Origin: Malassezia japonica
Taxonomy: Eukaryota > Basidiomycota > Malasseziomycetes > Malasseziales > Malasseziaceae
Reading direction: 5' to 3'
Assembly (NCBI RefSeq): GCF_029542785.1
Contig: NC_083376.1
Location: 62,001 to 126,000, forward strand
DNA: 64,000 nt
Shown here: piece after piece, positions 21,652-33,538 of the stretch
Layout: each line of letters starts with the position of its first letter
Position numbering within the stretch: the first letter of the stretch is position 1
Program-made: the position numbers and the translations under genes
The notes under the pieces: model-generated
Told to the model about the DNA's origin: nothing
The model's input: only the letters and a program-made list of their open reading frames with translations
Database searches by the model: none

Positions 21652-24072
21652 TTACAGCTTGGGTGGCGAGGAGGCGACCGTCGGCTCGGGGTCGATCTCC
21701 TCGGCCGGCGGCGGGGCGCTCGACTCGCCCTTGCGCGAGAGGCGTCCCTTCTTGTCGAGGTACGCATCCGCCTCGTCCGCGGCCTTGAACGGACGCTTGC
21801 CGAGGAGGTTGGTCATGTCCTCGCGGGTGATGACTTCGCGCTCGAGGAGGAGCTTGGCGACCTTTTCGACGTCCTCCTTGTGTGTCGTGAGGAGCTGCGT
21901 CGTGCGGTCGTGCGCCTCGGTCACCATCTTGCGCACCTGCTCGTCGAGCATCTCGCCGGTGCGCTCCGAGTACGGCTTGTGCATCGACTCTTGGTCGGTG
22001 CGGTAGGACACTGGCCCGAGCTGGTCGTTCATGCCGTACGACGCACAGATCTCAAAGGCCATGCGCGTGATCTTGGACAGGTCGTCCTGCGCGCCGGTGG
22101 TGATGCGCCCAAAGAAGATCTCCTCGGCGACGCGGCCACCGAGCGTCATGCACATGCGGTCGTTCAGCTGCTCGGTCGAAAAGAGGTAGCGCTCCTTGGG
22201 CAGGTACTGCGCGTAGCCGAGCGCGCCGACGCCGCGGGGAATGATGGAGACCTTGAGCAGGGGGTCGGCGTGCTCGAGGAACCAGCCGCACACTGCGTGG
22301 CCCGCCTCGTGGTAGGCGACCGTCGTCTTTTCTTCCGGCGACAGGACACGGCTCTTGCGCTCGAGACCCGCAATCACACGCTCGATCGCGAGCTCAAAGT
22401 GGTGCTCCTCGATGGCAGGCGCCTCGGCACGCGCGGCAATCAGCGCGGCCTCGTTCGCGACGTTCGCGAGGTCTGCGCCCGAGAAGCCCGGCGTGAGCGT
22501 CGAGAGCTTCTCCGCCAAGAGATCCGAGTTGACGTCCTCGGCGAGCTTGAGTGGTTTGAGGTGCACCTTGAAGATGTCCTTGCGCCCGCTAATGTCGGGG
22601 CGGTCGATCGCAATGTGGCGGTCAAAGCGGCCCGGGCGCATCAGCGCGGGGTCGAGCACGTCCGGACGGTTCGTACCCGCGAGCACGACGACGTGCTCGT
22701 TCGTCCCGAAACCGTCCATCTGCACAAGCAGCTCGTTAAGCGTGCTCTCGCGCTCGTCGTTCCCGCCAAAGTTGCCGCCCTTGCCACGCGACTTGCCGAT
22801 CGCGTCGATCTCGTCGACAAAGATGATGCACGGCGCGTGCTTCTTGGCGTTGGCAAACATGTCGCGCACACGCGAGGGACCGACACCGACAAACATCTCG
22901 ACGAACTCGGAACCCGACACACTCAGGAACGGCACGCCAGCCTCGCCGGCCGTCGCCTTGGCGACAAGCGTCTTACCGGTACCCGGCGGACCACTGAGGA
23001 TCGCGCCGCGGGGAATCTTGGCGCCCAGGCGCTCGTAGCGCTCGGGGTTCTTGAGGAAGCTCACAAACTCCATGATCTCCTCCTTGGCCTCGTCCATACC
23101 AGCGACGTCCGCAAACTTGGTCTTGACATCGGTCTCTTGGTTAAAGAGCTTCGCACGGCTCTTGCCGATGCCAAAGATGCCGCCGGGACCGCCGCCGCCG
23201 CCGCCGCCCATACCGCCACCCGCCGCACGGCGCGTGAGGTAAAAGAGCAGGCCGGCGAGGATCAGCGTCGGCGCAAAGTGCAGCAGCATCGACGCCACGC
23301 TCGTCGACTCGTGGTACGCCACAGGGATGCGCTCGTTCGACGGCACCTGCAGCTCGCGCTGCGCGTCCTCGAGGTGGCGCTCAAACGCCTCAACGGAGCC
23401 GACGCTGAACCAGTACTGCGGCGCATTGCTCAGGGGGTTCGTCGTCTGTGCGCCGCTGTACACCGAGCCGGAGGCGTTGTTGTGCAGGTACACATTGACC
23501 TTGGCACGGTTCACCACGACCAGACGGTCGACCAGGCCCTTGTCGAGGAAGTTGGAGCGGAACTCTTGCCAGGTAATCTCGCGCGAGGTCGGCTCCGGCG
23601 ACGTGAAGCGGTAGAGCAGGTAGGTCGATACGATCGACGCAATGAGCATGTTGAGGTTCAGACGCAGCTCATTGTTGTTGTTGTTGTTGTTGTTGTTCGG
23701 CGGCGGCTTGCTGCTCGACTTCTCGTCCTTTTCCTTGTCCTCGGACGGCCGCTGCGGCTTGCTCTCCTTGGCCTTTTGCTCATTGTTGCCAAAGAACTGC
23801 TTCAGCTCCTCCGGGACATCCTCCTTCTTGGTCCGTTTGCCTTCCTTGGCCTCCTTCAGGCCACGCTCCAGCGACTCGTGGAACTCTTTGCGCTTCTTTT
23901 CTTCGGGGTCGGGGCCATCGGAGGGCGTCGCGTAGCCACGCAGCGGCGTGCGCACGAGCACAGCACAGCGTAGACGCGGCGCACGCGCCGCCGCAGCCGC
24001 CACACCGGGGAATCCGGCGCGGGCGTGCTGCAGGGCACGCAGCGACGTCCGTGCAAGAGACGTGGACAGCAT
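21652..24072 (-). CDS. AFG3: Mitochondrial m-AAA protease (AFG3/Yta10-like)
   Basis: An FtsH-family ATP-dependent metalloprotease of the mitochondrial inner membrane that degrades misfolded proteins and processes Mrpl32. One exon, 806 aa from the ATG at 24072, which begins an Arg-rich presequence ([20 protein letters not shown]). Lys/Glu-rich matrix segment and an Asn9 tract precede the first membrane segment ([15 protein letters not shown], about residue 137); the second is near residue 265. Walker A is [13 protein letters not shown] (about 362), then [11 protein letters not shown], the second region of homology [10 protein letters not shown], and the zinc site HEAGH near residue 587. It is closest in style to AFG3; the paralogue YTA12 is not in the window. 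Confidence 0.95.
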   Translation of the reverse strand: MLSTSLARTSLRALQHARAGFPGVAAAAARAPRLRCAVLVRTPLRGYATPSDGPDPEEKKRKEFHESLERGLKEAKEGKRTKKEDVPEELKQFFGNNEQKAKESKPQRPSEDKEKDEKSSSKPPPNNNNNNNNNELRLNLNMLIASIVSTYLLYRFTSPEPTSREITWQEFRSNFLDKGLVDRLVVVNRAKVNVYLHNNASGSVYSGAQTTNPLSNAPQYWFSVGSVEAFERHLEDAQRELQVPSNERIPVAYHESTSVASMLLHFAPTLILAGLLFYLTRRAAGGGMGGGGGGGPGGIFGIGKSRAKLFNQETDVKTKFADVAGMDEAKEEIMEFVSFLKNPERYERLGAKIPRGAILSGPPGTGKTLVAKATAGEAGVPFLSVSGSEFVEMFVGVGPSRVRDMFANAKKHAPCIIFVDEIDAIGKSRGKGGNFGGNDERESTLNELLVQMDGFGTNEHVVVLAGTNRPDVLDPALMRPGRFDRHIAIDRPDISGRKDIFKVHLKPLKLAEDVNSDLLAEKLSTLTPGFSGADLANVANEAALIAARAEAPAIEEHHFELAIERVIAGLERKSRVLSPEEKTTVAYHEAGHAVCGWFLEHADPLLKVSIIPRGVGALGYAQYLPKERYLFSTEQLNDRMCMTLGGRVAEEIFFGRITTGAQDDLSKITRMAFEICASYGMNDQLGPVSYRTDQESMHKPYSERTGEMLDEQVRKMVTEAHDRTTQLLTTHKEDVEKVAKLLLEREVITREDMTNLLGKRPFKAADEADAYLDKKGRLSRKGESSAPPPAEEIDPEPTVASSPPKL
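23671..23697 (-). repeat. Asn9 trinucleotide tract in AFG3
   Basis: Nine consecutive Asn codons, eight of them AAC, just before the first membrane segment of AFG3. Confidence 0.85.
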
Positions 24073-24142
24073 CGTCACGCTCTCTTTGATACGGAGCTCG
24101 TCGTAGGCGATACGATCACGACGCCACAGCGTACGCGTCCTG

Positions 24143-24148
24143 CACGTG
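24143..24148. promoter_or_regulatory. CACGTG box between AFG3 and SWI1
   Basis: It is 70 bp from the AFG3 ATG and 167 bp from the SWI1 ATG in a 243-bp divergent region. Confidence 0.45.
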
Positions 24149-24315
24149 CTTCGGCCGAGTCGGAGTGTTTTGTCATTGCATGCGGCCGCCAATCTGCCGA
24201 CACGAGGACGACGAAACGCGCGCGCGTAGCAGAGCACGGACGCGCCTCGCGTTGCATTGAGTGATCAGACATTGCTGCTCCGTGCGGAGTCACTTGAGTG
24301 CGCGGGAGCGTGATC

Positions 24316-25022
24316 ATGGACTTATCCACATGGATACGGAAGAACGCAGAAGTACAGCAGCAGCAGCAGCAAGGCATGGCGAACGTCGCCAATACAGATC
24401 GATCGACGCCGGGCGCGGCGCAGAATGCCGCCGTGGGCTTCGGCGCACAGGGCACGCCAGGAGGTGAGGGTGCGTTCCAAGCGGGACAGGGCCAGATGCA
24501 GCAGCCCCAGCTCCTGCAAAACATCCAGGCGAACGTCGCGGCGCTCCAGCGGCAATGGTCGCTCGTAAACGCCCAGCCGGATGGGCCGAACAAGACGGCG
24601 GCACAGCAGTACATGACGAACCAGATGCGCAGGCTGCGTGCGATGCACGAGTCGGTGATGAACGGGCAGCGGCCCGACGCACAGGGACAAGGACAAGGAC
24701 AAGGACAGGGACAGATGCAGGGCGCCATGCCGGGGCAGATGCAGGGACAGGTGCCAGGGCAGATGCAGGGACAGCAGATGCAACAAGGACAATACATGCA
24801 AGGACAGCAGCTGCAAGGACAGCAGATGCAAGGACAGCAGATGCCGGGACAGCAAATGCCGGGACAGCAAATGCCGGGACAGACAATGCCAGGACAGCAG
24901 ATCCCAGGCCAATCGATCCAGGGCCAGCAAATGCCGTCGCAGCAAATGCCAGCCCACTCCGTGCCCGCCCAGTCTCCGATGCAGAACCAGGCGATGAACA
25001 TGCAGGGCCAGCCCATGCCGGT

Positions 25023-25060
<38 letters not shown>

Positions 25061-28000
25061 TCTCCCAGATGCTCCAGCAGCAGCAGTACCAGCAGTACCA
25101 GCTCCAACAGTACCAGCTCCAGCAGTACCAGCTCCAGCACGCACGGAGCGGCACGCCGACGCAGCCTGGCCAGGCGTCGACGCAGCCGATGCCTTCGATG
25201 CCGTACGCCGCTCGCCCCTTTTCCCAGGGCCAGACACAGGGCTCGCCTGCGCTCTCCCAGGCGCGCGCCGCGACACCGACGCAGCCTGGTGGCATGCCCA
25301 CGGCACAGACGATGCCGGGCTACCCCGGCTCGTTTCCCCAGAATACGCAGCGCGCGCCGAACCAAATGTACCCCCCGCAAGTCCCCCCGGCGAACTATGC
25401 ACAGCAGCGCTTCTCGACGCCGCACGCCGAAGGCAGCGCGAATCAGGACGCGGCACAGGCCTCGCCGCACTGGAGTGCCGCGCAGCCCCAGCGTGCGCCG
25501 TCGGCCGGCCCGGCGCCGTCGACGCCAGCGAGCCCGATGGCAAGCGCCGTCGCGGCGGGCATGGCGCAGGGCCGCGACTTTCCGTCGATCGTGCAGGCGT
25601 TCCTGGTGCAGTGTGGCGCACAGCTCCCGCCGGACTGGGCCGCGCCGTTTGTCGGCCCGGCCGCGCAGGGCCAGCCGGGCGAGACGCGCACCGTGGACCT
25701 GCAGCGCCTCTTTGTCAAGGTCGTGGGCGCGGGCGGCGCCGATCACGTTCATACGGTGCCGAACGGGTGGGCGATGATTGCCTCGCAGCTCGACCTGGCT
25801 GTCGGCCCGCCGGGTGGCGAAACGAGCGCGATGAATGCGACGCCGACGCCGAGCGACGTGCCTCGCCGCCTCGCGGCGTACTATGTGCAGCGCCTCGGCC
25901 TCTTTGAAAAGTCGTGGCTCGCCGCGCAGCGCCGCAACGAGGGCACAGAGAACCAGGAGCAGCGCACGCCCGTGCTCCAGCCCCAGAGCGTGCAAACCCG
26001 CGAAGGCAGCACAGGCGCCTCGACGCCGACCACGCGCCAGCCGAGCGCGCCGCCGTCGCGCCAGCCGAGTGTGCCGCCGCCCGCCGCGCCGGTCGCTGCG
26101 CCGAACCCTTTCCAGAACATGGAGCCGGCGCAGGTCCAAGCGGCAGTCAACCAGCACATGACGCAGCTGCAGGGCATGGTCGCCGCGAACCACATCACGC
26201 CGCAGCAGGCCATGGTGCAGTACAATGCACTGCAGCAGGCCCTGCAGACGTACAATGCGGAAAAGGCCAGCGCGGGCGCCCAGACGGCGCCCGCCGCGGC
26301 CCCGCGCCCGTTTGCCGCCCAGACGCCGTGGCAGGCACCGCCGCCCGCCGAGGCGCCGGCGCAGGCCAAGCCGGAGGAGGCCAAGCCGATACCCACTGCG
26401 CCGAATATGGAGCAGCTGCGGTCGAATCCGGCGGCGCAGCAAGCGCTCCAGCTGATCCAGCGCGGAGGACTCAATCCCACGCAGTACTCGATCGCCTTGG
26501 CGATCGTCCGATCGGCGCTGGGGCAGGGACAGGACGCACAAGGGCGGCCGCAGACGCCGGGCGCACCGGGCGTGCCGAATGCGCCTCCTGCACAGAGCGC
26601 ACAGGGCGCTGTGCCTGGTGCACAGGCCATGCCGACGCCCCTCGCGCCAGGCGCGCCAGGTGTCGCGCCGGGCATGCCGGGCATGCCGGCCGGCCCTGCG
26701 CCGATGATGGCGGCCACGCCCAGTCCGACCACGGCGGGCATCCCTGGCTCGATGGCCGCGCCGGCGATCCCGCCAGCGCCGGTCGCGGGCCCGCCTGTGC
26801 CCGGCGCGCCTGCGCGCACCCCGACGCCGGGCGCCTCGGTCGCGGCGGGCGGCACGCCCGCGCCGACCGGCACGCCGAGCACGCCGGGTGTGTCGACAGG
26901 CACGCCGGTGCCGCCGAGCCCAATGACGGGCATCGGTGCGCCTACAGTGCCCGTCGCGCCGACGCCGACGCCGACGACGCCGGCCGCGGCTGCGCCCACC
27001 CCCAGCCCCGCGCCGGCCAAGACGGAGCCGACGACGTACAAAATCGAGTACCTGCCGTGGCACACGAACCTCGTGACGTATGGCGGCCGCGACCTGGACC
27101 GCATCGACCGCGAGCTTGTCCCCCGCCTCGCGGCCTACGCCCAGCCGCGGGGCGTGCACGAGCTCGGGACGGTGGACATCTACGGCCTGACCATGTCGCT
27201 CGAGTCGCGGCTGTCGTTTGAGACGGCGTATGCGGTGAATACCCTCCTGATCCTGTCGGCCGGTGTGAATGCCCCCCCGTCATTCCAGGTGCCGCTTGCG
27301 TCGTGCGACCGGCTTTTGGATGTGCTCCTGGATGTGCTGGTCGAGAATGCGCTGGGCCTTGCGCCCCGGGACGCCGATGCGCACCTCGCTGCCGCCGCAC
27401 AGGCCGAGGACGCGGCTGCGCTGCGGTCATACGGCGTGCTGAGCGAGACGATGCCGACGTACTGTGCGTCGATCGACCTCGCGCTCCAAGACGCCGGCGA
27501 GCTGTGCATCTTCCGGCGCGCTTCCACGCCCAAAGCCGAGGCCGAGGCCGACCGGCGCGTACCGCTCGCGCTCTCGATCCTGGTGATTTTGCGCAACGTG
27601 AGCATGATGCCGGACAATGTCGCGTTCCTCGCGCAGCACCCCCGCTTCCTGCCTGTGCTCGCGGCGCTGGGCCGTGCGGCGCAGAACGATGCGCGGTGGG
27701 GCGCGGGGCACGACACGAGTCTCGCGGCCTTTTCCCTCGCCGAGGTGCTCCAGATCCGCAAGGACCTGCTTACGATCCTGCTGGGCCTTGCCGGCGAGCA
27801 CCTTGCGCTGGACGAGCACGCGCCGATCACGATGGCGACGTGGTTCGACCTGCTGCGCTTCTTTGTGCTGGATGCGAACGAGTTCGAGGCGCGCTACGGC
27901 GCGCCGCCGCTGGCGCTCGAGCGCCTCACGACGATCCCCGCGCCGCAGTTGAACGTGCAGGCGCTCATGTACCAAGTCCCCCACCACGCGCGCTTTGCGC

Positions 28001-28578
28001 TCCAGGCGCTGAGCTGCTTTGCGCTGCCGGATGCGAACCGCGAGGCGATCGCCAAGTACGTCCCGGGCCCGGTCCTCGCGCAGCTCGCGCACACGCTTAT
28101 CGCGATGATGCCCGTCGAGCTCACCGACTTTCGGCGGCTGAGCAGTTCGTCGCGCCTCGAGTACACCGAGACGGCGGCGACGTGCCTCTTCCACCTCGTG
28201 TACCTTGTCCCCCCCACGGTCAAGGCCGTGGTGCGCGACACGCCCGGCGTCCCTGCGATCCTCTTCCGTGCGGCCAAGCGCCTGCTGCAGAGCGCGCCGG
28301 ACTATACGCGGAACCCTTACGGGGTGCTGTGCCGCCGGCTCCTCGATACGCTCAAGCTGCTGAGCGACGGCGAGGACCTGTTTGGCAACGCGCCGCTCCA
28401 GGGCATGTACTGGCCCGCGCACGACGCCCAGGAGGCGCACGCGGGCGACGGCCAGCCCAAGATGCGCACGGGCCTCCTCCTCGACCAGGACGAGGCGGTG
28501 CTCGACATACTCATCCGTACGCCGAGCGTCGAGGAGAGCGTCGCGGACGAGCTCCTTGCGTTGGTCTCGGCAAGCTAA
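24316..28578 (+). CDS. SWI1: SWI/SNF subunit SWI1 (ARID protein)
   Basis: Swi1/ARID1 is a large DNA-binding subunit of the SWI/SNF chromatin remodeller. Single exon, 1420 aa. Residues 1-415 are Gln-rich with MQGQ/MPGQQ tandem repeats (about 130-215) and Q12 at about residue 237. The ARID domain covers roughly 419-525: GRDFPSIVQAFLVQCGAQLPP, VDLQRLFVKVVGAGGADHVHT, WAMIASQLDL. A Pro/Ala-rich linker follows, then a helical C-terminal region from about 905 (YKIEYLPWHTNLVTYGGRDLD, LALSILVILRNVSMMPDNVAFLA), as in the BAF250/Swi1 C-terminal domain. The first in-frame ATG is used. The stop is 12 nt from the convergent RPN1 stop. Confidence 0.92.
24682..24960 (+). repeat. Degenerate minisatellite (about 15-nt unit) in SWI1
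   Basis: Tandem units of the type GGACAGCAGATGCCG encode GQQMP/GQQMQ pentapeptides. Several adjacent units near 24846-24880 are nearly identical, so copy number may vary between strains. Confidence 0.75.
25024..25059 (+). repeat. (CAG)12 microsatellite in SWI1
   Basis: Twelve uninterrupted CAG codons give a polyglutamine run; further CAG-rich sequence continues to about 25140. Confidence 0.9.
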
Positions 28579-28590
28579 TAGCTATGCAAT

Positions 28591-31347
28591 CTATTCCTCC
28601 TCGTTCCCGGGATTCTTGCGGAGAATCGCGACGTTTTCGAGGATCGGCGTGTAGGAAAGGTACTCTTCCGTGCCGAGCACGCCGCGCTCGCGGCTGCCGA
28701 GGCGCACCGGCGTCGTATGCGTCTGGAAGCCCGAGATGGTGCGGGGCCTGCCTGCCTGGCCCACGACGTCGACCGCCTTGCCGACACGCACCGACACCGG
28801 GAGCTTCTCCAGGTCCTCGTTGAGCGTGATGAGGAAGCGGGGGCGCATCGCCGACACGAGGTAAAAGAGCATCCAGTGCGAGCGGTCGAGCACAAAGCCG
28901 CGCGCATCGGTAAACGCAACGAGCGTCGCCAGCAGGCCCGCGACCGCCGTGCGGCTAAAGAGCAGGCGGTCGGTGTGGTAGGGATCGATGCCGAGCACGC
29001 CCTTGCCCATGTGCACGAGGCCCTGGGCGACGCGCACGACAAACAGACAGTCGGGCTCCTTGTAGTAGTAGCTCGCGAGCTGGCGCAGGCGCTGCGCGAG
29101 GCGCGCATTGTTCGTGCCCGCGCCGACGATGCCCATCGCGAGGATCGCGTTCAGCGCGACGTCCAAGTCGGAGTCGTGCGAGTGCTTGCTGAGCGTGTCC
29201 AGCACCGGGATCGCCGGGTTCGACGGGTTGAGCAGTGCGAGGGCCAGCGGCACCGTGCGGCGGATGACGGGGTCGCCGTAGTGCATCAGGTGCGACATGT
29301 GGCGCAAGGTCATCTCTGCGCCCACGTCCTCGCCCATCGCGATGAGCGCAATGGCGAGCACCGAGAAGGCCTGGAAGAGGTCGGAGGGGTCTTTTTCGTC
29401 CTTCTCGTCCTTTTCGTCCTTCTCTTCGTCCTTCTTCTCCTCGTCGTCGTCCTTCTTTTCCGGCGTGACGTGCTCGGCACAGTAGTGCAAGAGCGTCTGG
29501 ATCTTGAGCACGTTGCCGGTGCCCGCGTAGCTGCACGCGTCGACCAGGATCTGCACCTCGCGCGAGAGGGGGTGCTCGATCGCCTTGAGCGTCTCGATCG
29601 TCGCGTCGCTATTCTCCTGCTGGCCGACAAAGAGCAGTGCAAGGCCCAGCGCCATGAAACGCGCCCACTTTTCGTCGAGCTGCGCCGGGTCGCGCTCCAT
29701 CATCGTCTGCAGGATGCTCGAGACGATCTCGCCTTCGGCCTGCCCCACAAAGATCAGGCCGAGTGAGAGCGCGGCGAGCGAGGCGACCTGCATCGGCTGC
29801 GACTCGTCCTGGAGCACGGGCAGGAGGAGCTCCATCACGTCCTCGCGGCACGCGCCCGCGTACGCGAGACCCAGGCCGACGACCGTCGAGGTGAGCAGCG
29901 GCACGCTCTTGCTCTCGAGGTGCTCCGAAAGGAGCGCCAGCGGCGCGTCCATCTCGGTGCGCACGCCCGCGTGCAGAAGACCACACGCAAGCAGCGCGCC
30001 GGCCTTGACGTTCTCGTCGGAAGAGTAGCTAAACTTGTCGATCTCCGCCAGGCCATTGTCCGTGTCCCACAAAAACGAGAGGCCGATCGACGCGGCGGCC
30101 GAGAGCATGCCGTGGTCCTTGGTCTTGTACACGTAGCTGTTGCCCTCTTCCGCACGCGCGAGCAGAGGATCGTTGCTAAAGCCCGCGTTGACAAACGCAT
30201 TCACAAACACGTTGGCGAGGTTGCCGCGCGCCGAGTCGACGCTCGTCGAGAGCGACGGGCGCGAGTTTTCAAGGTGCGCCTTGTACACGTCGTCGGTGCT
30301 CTTGGCGTCGTACACCGAGAGCTCCTTGCCAAAGTCGACAAAGTACTCGTTCAGGCGCTTGTTGTACAGGCAGTCGAGCAGCTCCTGGTCCTCGATCTTG
30401 TGCTCGTCGTCCTCGAGCCACTCGACCGGGATCTGCTGCCGCGCGAGGAGGAAGGCCATCTGCTTGCGCATCACGGGGTTGGTCGGCGCCTCAAAGTCGG
30501 CGCGGATCAGGGTGCGGTCCGCGAGGCGGACGGCGAGGACGAGCGCCTCAAAGTAGCGCTGGTGCTTGATGTAGATTTCGTGCGCGGTGCGCAGGAACAG
30601 CACGTCGTCCGGCGGCACCAGCAAGTTCACGCAGCTCACCAAATACAGGCACACACGCTCAAACGTGTCCTTGTCGACAAACTGCGGCAGCTGCTCCACC
30701 GCCTCGAGCTCGAGCAAGAGGTCCACCGCGTCCACCTCGGCATTGTGGTGCAGCGAAAAGTCGACGACGAGCAGCGCAAGCCGCAGCAGCTCCGTGGTAT
30801 CCTCCTCTTTTTCAGAGCGTGCATTGTACTCCTCGCCGAGCTCGGTCGAGAGGTGGCGCACGTACTCGTGGCCCCAGTGCCCGAGGTCCTCGGCGGTGGT
30901 CGACGCGCGCATCGAATCGGCCGCGAGGCGGAACTTGAGCGTCTCGTGGTCGCCCGTGTTGGAGTAGGTCATTGCGAGCACACTCAGGATCTCTGCATAG
31001 AGCGCCTTGTCCGCGCTCGCGTCCTGCCACTTTTCGTACAGGTCCTTGAGCTGGGGGTAGTGGGGGCGCAGGAACTTGAGCGGCTTCGGCACAGACGTCA
31101 TCGACGACGTGCTCGTGCGAATGAGCGTCTGCAGCGACTCGAGCGCAGGGCGGTACAGCCCTTTGTCGCCCTCCGAGAGGCGCTCGACGAGCATCTCGAG
31201 CTCGGTCTTGAGCTGCTCATCCTCGGCACTTAGATCGCTACTTTTCGTGTCCTTGGTGTTCGGCACCTCTTGAGGCTTCTCCTCTTTCCTCTCCGGGTCG
31301 CTCGAAAGCACACGGATACTTTCCGCCTGGGCATCCTCGCGCTCCAT
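28591..31347 (-). CDS. RPN1: 26S proteasome regulatory subunit RPN1
   Basis: Rpn1 is the large base subunit of the 19S regulatory particle and receives ubiquitin-like shuttle factors and Ubp6. Single exon, 918 aa, the usual length. The N-terminal helical region includes PHYPQLKDLYEKWQD. PC (proteasome/cyclosome) repeats form the centre: AAASIGLSFLWDTDNGLAEID, VKAGALLACGLLHAGVR, VVGLGLAYAGACREDVMELL and MALGLALLFVGQQ. A charged EKKDEEKDEKDEKD insert lies near residue 640. The C-terminus ends ILRKNPGNEEE. The ATG shares an 89-bp promoter with the coiled-coil gene at 31437. Confidence 0.97.
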   Translation of the reverse strand: MEREDAQAESIRVLSSDPERKEEKPQEVPNTKDTKSSDLSAEDEQLKTELEMLVERLSEGDKGLYRPALESLQTLIRTSTSSMTSVPKPLKFLRPHYPQLKDLYEKWQDASADKALYAEILSVLAMTYSNTGDHETLKFRLAADSMRASTTAEDLGHWGHEYVRHLSTELGEEYNARSEKEEDTTELLRLALLVVDFSLHHNAEVDAVDLLLELEAVEQLPQFVDKDTFERVCLYLVSCVNLLVPPDDVLFLRTAHEIYIKHQRYFEALVLAVRLADRTLIRADFEAPTNPVMRKQMAFLLARQQIPVEWLEDDEHKIEDQELLDCLYNKRLNEYFVDFGKELSVYDAKSTDDVYKAHLENSRPSLSTSVDSARGNLANVFVNAFVNAGFSNDPLLARAEEGNSYVYKTKDHGMLSAAASIGLSFLWDTDNGLAEIDKFSYSSDENVKAGALLACGLLHAGVRTEMDAPLALLSEHLESKSVPLLTSTVVGLGLAYAGACREDVMELLLPVLQDESQPMQVASLAALSLGLIFVGQAEGEIVSSILQTMMERDPAQLDEKWARFMALGLALLFVGQQENSDATIETLKAIEHPLSREVQILVDACSYAGTGNVLKIQTLLHYCAEHVTPEKKDDDEEKKDEEKDEKDEKDEKDPSDLFQAFSVLAIALIAMGEDVGAEMTLRHMSHLMHYGDPVIRRTVPLALALLNPSNPAIPVLDTLSKHSHDSDLDVALNAILAMGIVGAGTNNARLAQRLRQLASYYYKEPDCLFVVRVAQGLVHMGKGVLGIDPYHTDRLLFSRTAVAGLLATLVAFTDARGFVLDRSHWMLFYLVSAMRPRFLITLNEDLEKLPVSVRVGKAVDVVGQAGRPRTISGFQTHTTPVRLGSRERGVLGTEEYLSYTPILENVAILRKNPGNEEE

Positions 31348-31395
31348 CTTGATGCACCGTCGGTAAGAATGAGCCGTGGCGGGGTGATCTCAAGT

Positions 31396-31401
31396 CACGT
31401 G
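31396..31401. promoter_or_regulatory. CACGTG box between RPN1 and the coiled-coil gene
   Basis: TCACGTGG, 48 bp from the RPN1 ATG and 35 bp from the ATG at 31437. Confidence 0.55.
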
Positions 31402-31436
31402 GAGGACGCGCGGCGCAACGCTCGGGTTTCCTCCAC

Positions 31437-32348
31437 ATGAAGGGGGGAAGCGTGCGGGTGGACGTCGTGCAGGCGGCGTGGGATAGGGTGACGCTTGCGT
31501 GGGCGTACGCGGATACGAGGGTCGTAGAGCCGCCACGCATCTATGTTGATCATGTACAAAGAAACGATCTGGTGTACGACGCCTGGGGAGGAGAGGGGCG
31601 CGTCGCGATTCACGGCCTCGCGCCGGGCGAGCATACCCTGAGCGTGCGGCACGAGGCGGGCGCCGTCGCGGTGCACCTCGTGCGAGGACGCGGCGATGGG
31701 GGAGAGCGTGAGCGTGCCTCGCTCGAGGCGCCGGCCGCGGCCGCCGACGAGCCGTCGGCCGCCGAACTCGCGCGTGAAATCGCGACGCTGCGCAAGTCCA
31801 TGGCGCGGCAGTCGGCGCACGAGCAGCGGCAGCGCGCGCGCCTTGCGGGAATGCAGAGCAAGCTAAAGGAGCTGCAGTGCCGCGGCGAGCAGGCCGCTGC
31901 CGAGACCGCCGCGCTCGAGCAAGAGACGGCCGCTGCCGAGGCGGCTGCCGCGCACGCCGAGGCCGCGCTCGAGACGCACCAGCAGCGCCTTGCCGCCGCC
32001 GAGGCGCAGGAGGAGCGTGCGGCGGCCGCGCATGCCGAGATCCTGCTGCAGCACAAGCACGCCGCGTCGCTCGCGATCGCCGAGCTGCGTGCGCTGCACG
32101 CCGAGCGCGAAGCCCTCCAAAACGAGATTCGCGCACGCCGCGAGCTCCTGCCGGGCTCGCCGCGCCTGCCGAGCTCGATGCATGCACTGCACCGCCGCGC
32201 GGATAGCTACCACGGCAATCTGCGCACCTCGCCGCAGCTCGACGATACGTGGGCGCCGCTGCGGCGGCCGCAGCGGGCGTCGGTCGATTTATCGCGAGGG
32301 CGCGAGAGCCCGTTCAAGTTCCCTGTAGCGCCGCGTGATGGCGAATGA
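31437..32348 (+). CDS. Coiled-coil protein with a small N-terminal beta domain, unknown
   Basis: I do not recognise this 303-residue single-exon protein. Residues 1-80 alternate hydrophobic beta-type segments (VTLAWAYADTR, RIYVDHVQRNDLVYDAW, VAIHGLAPGEHTLSVRHEAG), which look like a fibronectin-III or Ig-like fold. Residues about 100-245 are a long Ala/Glu/Arg coiled coil with heptad-like spacing. The C-terminus is basic and disordered (SSMHALHRRADSYHG, SLSRGRESPFKFP). There is no signal peptide or membrane segment, so it is probably cytosolic. It may be a structural or tethering component; that is inference only. The stop is 11 nt from the convergent MAG1 stop. Confidence 0.75.
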   Translation: MKGGSVRVDVVQAAWDRVTLAWAYADTRVVEPPRIYVDHVQRNDLVYDAWGGEGRVAIHGLAPGEHTLSVRHEAGAVAVHLVRGRGDGGERERASLEAPAAAADEPSAAELAREIATLRKSMARQSAHEQRQRARLAGMQSKLKELQCRGEQAAAETAALEQETAAAEAAAAHAEAALETHQQRLAAAEAQEERAAAAHAEILLQHKHAASLAIAELRALHAEREALQNEIRARRELLPGSPRLPSSMHALHRRADSYHGNLRTSPQLDDTWAPLRRPQRASVDLSRGRESPFKFPVAPRDGE

Positions 32349-32359
32349 TACCCTATGTA

Positions 32360-32645
32360 CTAATTGTCGACCAGCGACCACATAAACATGCTTGCGACCG
32401 AGCGGTACGGTGCCCATGGCGCCGCGAGCTCCTCCATCTCGTGTGCGTCGAGGTACATGTTCTTCTTTGTCTTGTTGCCTTGCGCCCGTGAGCGGAGCGT
32501 GGCGTGCGAGAGGTTCGCGCTCGGCAGCGGCATCGCCTCGGCGTCGGTGGGCTCGACAGGCACCGCCGCGTCCTGCTTCTTCTTGCGGTCGCTGACGACG
32601 GGCCCCTGTGCGCCGGACGTGTAAAAGTAGACCATGCCGCGCTGT

Positions 32646-32678
<33 letters not shown>

Positions 32679-33484
32679 AAGCGCAGCGCAAACATGAGCA
32701 TCATCTCGGCGGTCCAGCGGCCGACGCCTTTGACCTGCGTCAGCTCGTCGATGCACTCGTCGTGGCTCATGTGCACGATGCGGCGGACGTCGAGACGGCC
32801 GTCGGCAAAGCGCCGCGCCAGGTCGCGCACGTACTTGACCTTGGCATTGCTGAGGCCCGCGCTGCGCAGCTGCTCGTCGCTCGCGTCGAGAATGTCGTGG
32901 GGCGTCGGAAACGGGAGCTTCTCGCGGTCGAGTGTGCCAAAGTCGGGCTGCTCGTCGAGGTGTGGCGCAAAGGTGCGGCAGAATTTGTAGTTGATGCTGC
33001 GGGCGGCGAGCCACGAAATCTGCTGGCCGAGAATCGAGGTGGTGAGCACGCGAAACAGGTTGAGCTCTTTCAGCTCGCCGTCGCGCAGCTCGTTGTACAT
33101 TTTGAGGTCGAGCTGCTGGAAGAGCGGCTCGAAACGAGGGTCCTTGTCGCACAAAAACGCCCGGGCCACATCGAGATCAAACGGCAGCTTGGGCTGCTGC
33201 AGCGTCGTGCACAGCGCAGACTCTTCACGCGTAAGCAGCGGCGGCTCCTCTGCAGGCGCGGCAGGCGCGCGCTTGGTGGTGCGTGCCTTTTTCGGCGGCG
33301 GCTCGAGCGCGAGATCGTCGGCCGGCGCGGGCTTGGGCGTCGGCACCGGCGCGCCCGGCGCCGCTGCAAGCGCGGCAGCCTTGGCGCCGTGACCCAGCCG
33401 CTGCGAGCGGCGCACGCTCGTGCTCGGCTTGGTCACGGTCATCGACAGGAGCGGGCGCACCCGCTGGGGTGCCTGACTCGCCAT
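32360..33484 (-). CDS. MAG1: DNA-3-methyladenine glycosylase, MAG1/AlkA type
   Basis: An HhH-GPD glycosylase that removes alkylated purines to begin base-excision repair. Single exon, 374 aa. After a basic N-terminus of about 110 residues, probably a nuclear targeting region (PKKARTTKRAP), the fold runs FRVLTTSILGQQISWLAARSI, the helix-hairpin-helix VKGVGRWTAEMMLMFALR, and the loop LPVGDLGVQRGM whose Asp is the catalytic residue. A disordered insert of about 50 residues interrupts the fold before the final AAPWAPYRSVASMFMW, a conserved element in this family. The promoter is the 54 bp before the PRE4 stop and has no CACGTG box. Confidence 0.93.
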
Positions 33485-33538
33485 GGTAGTGCGTCGAACT
33501 CTATGTGGAGGTGATCGACGACTCCGTCGTGCGGGCTG